DNA from: Flavobacteriales bacterium UBA5692
GTDB taxonomy: Bacteria > Bacteroidota > Bacteroidia > Flavobacteriales_D > Sanyastnellaceae
Length of the DNA: 6,755 nucleotides
Direction: 5' to 3'
NCBI GenBank assembly: GCA_002420235.1
Contig: DIHQ01000161.1
Span: 1-6,755 of the forward strand
The translations under genes and the position numbers were made by a program. Shown one piece after another: positions 1 to 5,478 of this stretch (within the stretch, counting starts at the first letter, position 1; each line of letters starts with the position of its first letter). The notes below the pieces were generated by a model that saw only the letters and a list, made by a program, of their open reading frames with translations, had not been told where the DNA came from and ran no database searches.

Positions 1-540
1 AGCTAGGCAATCTTGGTTCAGCTCGGGATAGCGACCCATAGCATCCAAGGGCGCGGTGTTACCAATACCCCACCAATTCATCACGGCGTGAATGTAGGTG
101 TCGTGACCGGCGACCATAAACGGATTTTGCCAAATAGCATAGATCGCGCTTACACTAATTGGCCGAGCCTTCCCCCAAGCCTCTTCAATTTTGGTGCGCC
201 ACGCTACGCCCGCATCTTTTCTTTCCAACACCTCTCCGATGGTTACGATTGTTGCAAATGCACTTTCCACTGTGCGGACATCCGTGATTAGCACTTCAGT
301 GAATGCGCTGCAGGCCTCGACGTCTTCTCTGGTATTTTCCTCTTTGCTTGCAATCACGATGTCGGGTTGGAGCCGCTCGATATGATCGAGGTGGATACGC
401 TTGGTTCCACCAATGATGGGTATGTTCTCAGGATATTCCCCCGCGCGTGCGCAGAATTTGGTCCGGCCGACGAGGCAGCTGGCTAGTCCCAAGTCGACTA
501 TGTATTCTGTCCAGCTGGGCACTAGGCTGACAATTCGCAT
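1..540 (-). CDS. Helical-backbone metal receptor / cobalamin-type substrate-binding protein (BtuF-like), 3' end cut by window edge
   Basis: Reading the minus strand from the ATG at 540-538 gives 180 uninterrupted codons that run off the left edge. The protein opens with MRIVSLVPSWTEYI, followed by VGRTKFC (24-30), IIGGTKRIH (42-50), LQPDIVIASKEENT (57-70) and IWQNPFMVAG (136-145). I recognise this order of motifs as the helical-backbone metal receptor family (BtuF/TroA-like periplasmic-binding fold), which binds cobalamin, haem or metal chelates in other bacteria. There is no signal peptide: the first residues are already the first beta strand, as in many Bacteroidota members, so the protein is probably cytoplasmic or its export is unexplained. 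The start is supported by an in-frame stop at 555-553 with no other start codon between. Remembered relatives carry FCxHP after the GxT motif; here it reads FCARAGEYP, so the His is missing. No transporter permease or ATPase is in the window. Family call is firm; the ligand is unknown. Confidence 0.85.
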   Translation of the reverse strand, partial: MRIVSLVPSWTEYIVDLGLASCLVGRTKFCARAGEYPENIPIIGGTKRIHLDHIERLQPDIVIASKEENTREDVEACSAFTEVLITDVRTVESAFATIVTIGEVLERKDAGVAWRTKIEEAWGKARPISVSAIYAIWQNPFMVAGHDTYIHAVMNWWGIGNTAPLDAMGRYPELNQDCLA

Positions 541-684
541 GTGGCAATTTAGTCATGGGGCCTGTAATAATGCATTTGGAGCGCCCCTTCAGGTTATGAA
601 ACCCGCTGTTTTCCTTGCTCAGAGGGCATCTATATTTTCGAACGGAACGATCGCAATTAGTGTTCAAAGGCTTAATTTCGCGGC
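541..684. promoter_or_regulatory. Divergent intergenic region between the substrate-binding protein and the sugar dehydrogenase
   Basis: These 144 bases separate two genes that point away from each other, so promoters for both should lie here. No long inverted repeat, operator-like palindrome or riboswitch-like block stands out. In particular I did not recognise a cobalamin riboswitch, although the left gene belongs to a family that often binds cobalamin and a full cobalamin riboswitch would hardly fit. No Shine-Dalgarno-like purine run precedes either ATG, which is normal for Bacteroidota. Open frames crossing this stretch on both strands are shadows of the flanking genes. Confidence 0.5.
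609..638 (+). promoter_or_regulatory. Candidate Bacteroidota-type promoter for the sugar dehydrogenase
   Basis: TATATTTT at 631-638 matches seven of eight positions of the Bacteroidota -7 consensus TAnnTTTG. A TTTT run at 609-612 lies 18 bases upstream of it, where the -33 TTTG-like element is expected. Transcription would begin near 645, leaving a leader of about 40 bases before the ATG at 685. The match is weak in AT-rich spacer DNA and could be chance. Confidence 0.3.
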
Positions 685-1713
685 ATGAATAACTTCAACT
701 TTGGCGTCGTTGGAGTGGGTCACATTGGTAAGCGGCACATGGATATGATCTGCCGAAGAGATGGGTTTACACTGGCAGCCACTGCGGATACTCGATCCAA
801 ATCAGAGTGTGGTATTCTCGGTGATGTTCCACATTACAGCAGTCATACAGCGATGTTGAAGTCCCATCCAGAATTGGATGTTGTGTGCGTGTGTACGCCG
901 AACGGTTTCCATGCTCAACAGGCGATTGATGTCATTTCAGCCAATTGCCATGTGGTCATTGAAAAACCTATGGCATTGACACGATCGAATGGCGAAGAGG
1001 TAATTCATGCGGCATTGTCGAAAGGCAAAAAAGTGTTCTGTGTAATGCAAAATCGGTACTCCCCGCCAGCTGTCTGGCTGCGGGACCTGATCCAAAGTGG
1101 AAGTCTTGGGTCAATTTACATGGTTCAAGTTCAATGTTACTGGAACAGAGATGATCGGTATTACAGTAAGACGCCTTGGAAGGGAACTAAGGATCTTGAT
1201 GGCGGGACATTGTTTACGCAATTCAGCCACTTTGTGGACTTATTGTACTGGGTCTTCGGTGACATTGATTTGATTCAGAGCCGATTCGACGATTTTGCAC
1301 ATCGGAACAATACAGATTTTGAAGATTCTGGAGCTATTACATTTGAGTTCGTCGATCACGAGGCATTGGGTATATTCAATTTCTCTACCGCAGTGGCTAA
1401 TCAAAATTTCGAATCTTCGGTAACTGTAATAGGGGAAAAGGGAACAATAAAGGTTGGTGGTCAGTATATGAATCAGGTAGAAACGTGTGAAATCCCAGGG
1501 TACGTCATGCCAGAATTGCCTCCGTCGAATCCAGCCAACGACTATGGTCATTACAAGGGCTCAGCGTCTAACCACGGGTATGTATTTGACAATATTTATG
1601 CAGCCTTATGTGGACAGGGAGAGATAACCACAAATGCGTTGGACGGCCTCAAAGTTGTGGATATAATTGAGCGCATTTACGCGGCAGGTAAACGCCCCTT
1701 AAAGCAGGTCTGA
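685..1713 (+). CDS. Gfo/Idh/MocA family NAD(P)-dependent oxidoreductase, WlbA/WbpB-like nucleotide-sugar dehydrogenase
   Basis: This complete 342-residue protein has the two-domain layout of the Gfo/Idh/MocA family: an N-terminal Rossmann fold with GVGHIG (10-15) and the CTPNGFHA stretch (70-77), then the EKP motif (93-95) whose Lys94 is the expected catalytic lysine. The C-terminal substrate domain has NRYSPP (123-128), YWNRDDRYY (152-160), a Trp-Lys-Gly-Thr stretch (165-168), LDGG (171-174) and SHFVDLLYW (181-189), where His182 is the expected catalytic histidine. The NRY-PP, WNR and DGG segments are what I remember of WlbA/WbpB, which oxidises C3 of UDP-GlcNAc-uronate in the route to diacetylated mannuronate sugars of O-antigens. 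The substrate is therefore inferred from resemblance; other sugar dehydrogenations are possible. Length is normal and all key residues are present. It stands alone: no aminotransferase, acetyltransferase or glycosyltransferase is next to it, and the next gene is convergent. The start fits because the Rossmann strand begins at residue 5. Confidence 0.85.
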   Translation: MNNFNFGVVGVGHIGKRHMDMICRRDGFTLAATADTRSKSECGILGDVPHYSSHTAMLKSHPELDVVCVCTPNGFHAQQAIDVISANCHVVIEKPMALTRSNGEEVIHAALSKGKKVFCVMQNRYSPPAVWLRDLIQSGSLGSIYMVQVQCYWNRDDRYYSKTPWKGTKDLDGGTLFTQFSHFVDLLYWVFGDIDLIQSRFDDFAHRNNTDFEDSGAITFEFVDHEALGIFNFSTAVANQNFESSVTVIGEKGTIKVGGQYMNQVETCEIPGYVMPELPPSNPANDYGHYKGSASNHGYVFDNIYAALCGQGEITTNALDGLKVVDIIERIYAAGKRPLKQV

Positions 1714-2196
1714 TATTGCGTTTATTATATCACCAAGGACCACCTAAATGATTCTACCCCAGTCAAAAAAGTTTTAAAGGCCACGGTAATTATACAGTAT
1801 TCGCGTAATGTGCTCCTGCGAAGGGCAAAAGTAAATATCCACTCTTATCGGACACGGGTAGGTTAGATTAGCGCCAAAATTCCGAATCGTCTGAATGACT
1901 ACTAATTTCTCTTCAAATAGTTGTTTGAACTAGATGAAGTTAGTGTTCCTGATTTGGCAAATAATACATTCAACCGCATGGAATTGATTGGGAATTTAGG
2001 AATCGGAGTTACGGCGGCTGAGGCTAGATTGGTTAGTAGACAACGTAATTTTGGTTTAATCAAGAGCAAATCGCCTGCATGGAAGTTGCGGGGATTTGTT
2101 CCTATTCGCGATACTCAGATTTCTAACGGACGCTAGGTCTAGCCTCAAGTTTTCTGAGCAAATTGAAAGCATTTGAAGCCTAGCAAGTGCAGTGAT
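1714..2196. other. Convergent intergenic stretch of about 480 bases without a convincing gene
   Basis: This space lies between the ends of two convergent genes and is long for a compact genome. The plus frame of the dehydrogenase stays open for about 50 codons past its stop (to the TAG at 1864), but the translation is not recognisable and the dehydrogenase already has normal family length. Further stops in that frame occur at 1903 and 1918. A 71-codon frame at 1921-2136 is listed separately. No strong rho-independent terminator is visible: TGATAT at 1711-1716 pairs with ATATCA at 1727-1732, but with no T-run. Near 2132-2143, GCTAG and CTAGC form a tight palindrome, and CCTAGC recurs at 2179-2184; neither looks like a finished terminator. 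The stretch may hold decayed DNA or untranslated ends. Confidence 0.5.
1921..2136 (+). pseudogene. Possible gene remnant or spurious open frame (71 codons), unrecognised
   Basis: The frame opens immediately after a TAG at 1918-1920, with a TTG rather than an ATG, and ends at a TAG at 2134-2136. The first ATG inside it is at 1978. The translation reads like plausible protein sequence (for example VSVPDLANNTFNRMELIGN near the start and AWKLRGFVPIRDT near the end), with a basic second half, but I recognise no family. It lacks a promoter or ribosome-binding site, and the frame upstream is broken by three stops between 1864 and 1920. It could be the tail of a decayed gene, for instance a lost neighbour of the dehydrogenase, or simply chance. 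No transmembrane segment or signal peptide is present. Confidence 0.2.
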
Positions 2197-2964
2197 TTAG
2201 AGTGAGCGCAGCACAGCTTGTACTTCTCGGTCCATTCCGAATAAATCATCGGTTGCTTCAATCCACTTTTTCGCGTCGGTGAGGTTTCCCTCATTGGCTA
2301 ACATTTCAGCCGTGTAAATCACGGCGTACTTCAGTAAGTCTTCTTGTACCTCTTCCAAACCTTTGCCGCTGAATTCAATCAAAAGCTGTTCTGCAGTGCT
2401 CCACGATTCTTGAGCGTCTCTAACCGATTTTGATTTCCACAAGACGGAGCCGTACATGAGCCAAGCGCCTGGGTCTTCTTGGTCTAATGTCCAAAGGTAT
2501 TTGTAGTAAGATTTCGCTTTTGTGAACTTCTCGTCATCAACATAAATTTCTGCTTGGTTCATTGTTGCGCGACGGAGATCATTAAAATAGTCCACATAGT
2601 CGCTGATGTATTCCGCATCTTTGTCTTTTTTCACAAACTTGGATGCGTATTTCAAGGCGTCTTTGAGGGCTTTTGAATACTTCTCGAGCAACTCCTCATC
2701 GCTGGATTCAGAGATTTTGAAAAATGCCATGCTCATAAAGACATATGGAACAGGCTCTTTTTTGGTTTCATCGTCTTCGGTGTAGCGGATGGCCTTGTAG
2801 AGGACTTTTTCGTACTTGCCGTCCACCATCCACATCAACAATTGGTCGAAATCTTTTTGTGGAATCAAAGGAGATTCATCTTCATCGCCATAACGCTGGC
2901 CGAGAGACGCGAAGGGTTGGAGCAACATTAAACCAACCAAAAGAGTAAATTGTAATGCTTTCAT
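2197..2964 (-). CDS. Secreted TPR-like protein of unknown function
   Basis: This is a 255-residue protein with a clear type I signal peptide: Lys2, a hydrophobic core from about 4 to 16, and a probable cleavage site around 19-23 (PFASLGQ), the ending typical of Bacteroidota secretory proteins. There is no lipobox cysteine. The mature part begins with an acidic patch (DEDES, 27-31) and is otherwise helical, rich in Lys, Asp and Glu. Segments at about 136-165, 166-195 and 212-242 have the spacing of aromatic and small residues expected of tetratricopeptide-like helical pairs (for example AKSYYKYLWTLDQEDP followed by GAWLMYGSVL). TPR arrays usually mediate protein-protein contacts, so a periplasmic scaffold or assembly role is possible, but no specific function can be assigned. 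It is divergent from the helicase across 41 bases, and convergent with the dehydrogenase on its other side. The ATG at 2964 is chosen because the signal peptide starts exactly there. Confidence 0.8.
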   Translation of the reverse strand: MKALQFTLLVGLMLLQPFASLGQRYGDEDESPLIPQKDFDQLLMWMVDGKYEKVLYKAIRYTEDDETKKEPVPYVFMSMAFFKISESSDEELLEKYSKALKDALKYASKFVKKDKDAEYISDYVDYFNDLRRATMNQAEIYVDDEKFTKAKSYYKYLWTLDQEDPGAWLMYGSVLWKSKSVRDAQESWSTAEQLLIEFSGKGLEEVQEDLLKYAVIYTAEMLANEGNLTDAKKWIEATDDLFGMDREVQAVLRSL

Positions 2965-3005
2965 GAGGATTAATTACCAAATAACATGCCGAAGATACAG
3001 TTCGG
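2965..3005. promoter_or_regulatory. Short divergent promoter region between the TPR-like gene and the helicase
   Basis: Only 41 bases separate the two divergent start codons, so both promoters must be packed here or extend into coding sequence. On the minus strand, GTTATTTG (2985-2978) matches six of eight bases of the TAnnTTTG element, but would leave a leader of only about 8 bases. No good plus-strand match was found; the later helicase start at 3027 would leave more room. No operator-like palindrome was seen. Confidence 0.3.
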
Positions 3006-5459
3006 ATGTTACAAGATAAACCTGTGATGTCAGAATGCCCACTTGAATCTTGGTTCAGCGAACAGGGATGGACGCCTCATGACTTTCAACGTGATGCATG
3101 GAATGCCTATGCATCAGGAGAGGAGGTGTTGATCCAGGCACCAACAGGTTCGGGAAAAACGTATGCAGGATTGGGTGCGATCCTCCGCGAAGGATTGCAG
3201 AAGACCGGAGCTGACGGGAGCGCACTTGGTACTCAGCTGATTTGGATCGCTCCAATTCGGGCGCTGACAAAGGAGATTCAATACAGCGCACAACGTATGG
3301 TTAATGGAATGGGCTTGGATTGGCAGGTTGGGATTCGCACGGGTGACACCACGAGCAAGGAGAAAGCCATCCAGCGGAAAAAGATGCCCCAAATTCTTAT
3401 TACAACACCCGAATCATTGCATGTAATGTTGGCCATGAAAGGGGTGGAAAAACGATTTGGTAACCTGAGGCTTATGGTTGTGGACGAGTGGCATGATCTC
3501 ATGGGCACCAAGCGAGGGACGCAAGTGGAGTTGGCTTCGGCTTGGTTTCGTAACGTCGCTATAAACTATCGGTGCTGGGGTATTTCCGCAACAGTTGGGA
3601 ATTTAGACGAAGCCTTGCGGGTCTTGGTCGGACCTAAACGACGAGGACGTCTTCTTTGCTGCGACTGGACCAAGCGCACCGAAGTACGCTCGTTGATGCC
3701 AAACCAATTTGAACGGTTGCCGTGGGCGGGACACATTGGTGTAAAACTCGCCGAGCACGTGGTTGAAGTCATCCATTCCCATGCGAGCACACTCATTTTT
3801 ACAAATACCAGATCGCAGTCAGAGATTTGGTACCAAAAACTCCTAGAGGTCGCCCCCGACCTTGCAGGCGTTTTGGCATTACACCACAGTTCCATTGCCA
3901 AGGGACTCCGCGATTGGGTGGAAGATGCGCTGCACGAAGGTCATTTGAAAGCCGTGGTCTGTACGAGTTCATTGGACCTCGGTGTGGATTTCCGTCCTGT
4001 AGAAGCCATTGTACAGGTGGGCGGCCCAAAGGGAGTGGCTCGCTTCATGCAACGGGCAGGGCGCTCAGGACACCAACCGGGCGCCGTAAGCCGAATTTTC
4101 TTTTTGCCTACCCATGGTTTGGAATTGATAGAGGCAAGTGCGTTGCGTGATGCCATGGCTGCTCAACGTATCGAGCCTCGGGAGCCTTTGGTACGGTCAT
4201 TTGATGTATTGATTCAATTTATGTGCACCTTGGCGGTTGGAGATGGATTTCGACCGGAAGACTTAAAGCGTGCCTTGGCTGGTACGCATGCTTTTGAGAG
4301 TGTGGATGAAGAAGAGTGGCTTTGGTGCCTGTCATTTATTCGCGATGGTGGTAAGGCGCTCTCTGCATACGGAGACTACAAGCGGGTCGAGTGGGACGGG
4401 AATAAAAGATTGTACACGCTTCAAGATCGAAGACTAGCGCGCCGGCACCGAATGAGCATCGGCACCATCGTCTCAGACCAAATGATTAAGGTGCGCTGGA
4501 CCAAAGGCGGGTTTCTAGGTCATATCGAGGAGTATTTTATTTCAAGCATGGACCCTGGTGATGCTTTCTGGTTTGCTGGTATGAGCCTTGAATTTGTGAG
4601 ATTGAAAGAAGGGGCAGTTCATGTTAGAAAAAGTAAGAAGCCAAAGGGTCGAATTCCTGTCTATCTTGGAGGCCGACTCTCGCTGAGTTCCGAATTAGGC
4701 GATGCGATTCGAAATGAATTGGATGCTTTCAGCAAGGGCCATGTGCGCTCGCCTGAAATGAGCCGTGTAAGTCCGCTACTTGAATTGCAGCAGGAAATGA
4801 GTTGTCTGCCGAATTGCGAAGAGATACTAATCGAGCAATTTCAATCTGAAGAAGGTCATCACATTTGCGTATTTCCGTTTGAAGGAAAAGCCGTCCACGA
4901 AGCCATTGGGATGCTCATGGCCCACCGGTGGTGTGCTGAGCGGCCACTTTCCATGACGATTGCAAGTAACGACTACGGGTTTGAACTGCTGTCTGACTCT
5001 TCACTGGATGCGGCCGAGATTGATTCTCTCGGGCTGCTCCGTTCGGAGGGATTAATGGACGATTTACAATCGGGCGTCAACTCTGTCGAAATGGCCAAGC
5101 GTCGCTTCCGTGATATCGCTGTGATTTCGGGGCTCGCTTTTCAAGGATTCCCCGGACAACGACAGGGAGTGCGGCATTTGCAGTCCCATTCCGGGTTGCT
5201 TTTTGACGTATTTCGGGATTTCGATTCGGAAAACTTGTTATTTCGTCAGGCATACGACGAACTGCTAGATCAGCAGATGGAATGGACCCGTTTGCGCCGA
5301 GTGCTCGAGCGGATGCGTCAAAAACGCGTCGTTTTAAAGCGAACACGTCATCCGACACCGTTTTCATTTCCTCTGGTTGTCAACCGTCTGCGTGAAAAAA
5401 TGAGCTCGGAACAGTTGGAAGATCGAATTCAAAAAATGCTTGTACGTTCGACCCGGTGA
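3006..5459 (+). CDS. Ligase-associated DNA damage response DExH-box helicase (Lhr-Core type)
   Basis: This complete 817-residue superfamily 2 helicase has every motif in place: a Q-motif-like region (Phe27-Gln28), Walker A APTGSGKT (45-52), Ia WIAPIRALTKEIQ (80-92), Ib TTPESLH (133-139), II DEWH (160-163) followed by DLMGTKRGTQVE, III SAT (194-196), IV FTNTRSQSE (265-273), V TSSLDLGVDF (320-329) and VI QRAGRSGH (349-356). The DEWH box with the KRG stretch marks the Lhr-like branch. After about residue 400 come the winged-helix and Lhr-Core regions; near the end are RRFRDIA (699-705), FQGFPGQ (712-718) and PTPFSFP (783-789), which I associate with the ligase-associated helicases. Relatives are 3'-5' ATP-dependent DNA translocases and helicases, normally encoded with an ATP-dependent ligase, an MBL-fold exonuclease and the PdeM endonuclease. 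None of these flanks it here. An alternative start is the ATG at 3027 (MSECPLESW); neither start has a Shine-Dalgarno sequence. The only downstream neighbour is a receptor gene 19 bases away. Confidence 0.93.
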   Translation: MLQDKPVMSECPLESWFSEQGWTPHDFQRDAWNAYASGEEVLIQAPTGSGKTYAGLGAILREGLQKTGADGSALGTQLIWIAPIRALTKEIQYSAQRMVNGMGLDWQVGIRTGDTTSKEKAIQRKKMPQILITTPESLHVMLAMKGVEKRFGNLRLMVVDEWHDLMGTKRGTQVELASAWFRNVAINYRCWGISATVGNLDEALRVLVGPKRRGRLLCCDWTKRTEVRSLMPNQFERLPWAGHIGVKLAEHVVEVIHSHASTLIFTNTRSQSEIWYQKLLEVAPDLAGVLALHHSSIAKGLRDWVEDALHEGHLKAVVCTSSLDLGVDFRPVEAIVQVGGPKGVARFMQRAGRSGHQPGAVSRIFFLPTHGLELIEASALRDAMAAQRIEPREPLVRSFDVLIQFMCTLAVGDGFRPEDLKRALAGTHAFESVDEEEWLWCLSFIRDGGKALSAYGDYKRVEWDGNKRLYTLQDRRLARRHRMSIGTIVSDQMIKVRWTKGGFLGHIEEYFISSMDPGDAFWFAGMSLEFVRLKEGAVHVRKSKKPKGRIPVYLGGRLSLSSELGDAIRNELDAFSKGHVRSPEMSRVSPLLELQQEMSCLPNCEEILIEQFQSEEGHHICVFPFEGKAVHEAIGMLMAHRWCAERPLSMTIASNDYGFELLSDSSLDAAEIDSLGLLRSEGLMDDLQSGVNSVEMAKRRFRDIAVISGLAFQGFPGQRQGVRHLQSHSGLLFDVFRDFDSENLLFRQAYDELLDQQMEWTRLRRVLERMRQKRVVLKRTRHPTPFSFPLVVNRLREKMSSEQLEDRIQKMLVRSTR

Positions 5460-5478
5460 ATACCGTAAATTCGCACTC

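Noticed and set aside
13..667. Plus-strand open frames at 13-291, 191-385 and 401-688, and a minus-strand frame at 428-667.
   Set aside because: They lie opposite or out of frame with the clear substrate-binding protein on the minus strand, and their translations have no recognisable or protein-like pattern.
1711..1732. TGATAT and ATATCA inverted repeat overlapping the dehydrogenase stop codon, as a possible terminator.
   Set aside because: Only six AT-rich pairs, a 10-base loop and no following T-run; too weak to call a terminator.
2132..2184. GCTAG-GT-CTAGC palindrome plus a distant CCTAGC copy, as a possible terminator or protein-binding site.
   Set aside because: The immediate loop is only two bases, the distant pairing has a loop of about 40 bases, and no T-run follows on either strand.
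9..3059. A 14-base identical match (aatcttggttcagc) at 9-22 and 3046-3059.
   Set aside because: Both copies lie in coding sequence of unrelated genes, on opposite coding strands, and flanking bases differ. By rough estimate a chance 14-mer match in a window this size is unlikely but not remarkable (order of one in ten).
3055..5367. Several antisense and alternative-frame open frames inside the helicase gene.
   Set aside because: They are shadows of a strongly conserved coding sequence; translations are rich in Arg, Pro and Ser with no family features.
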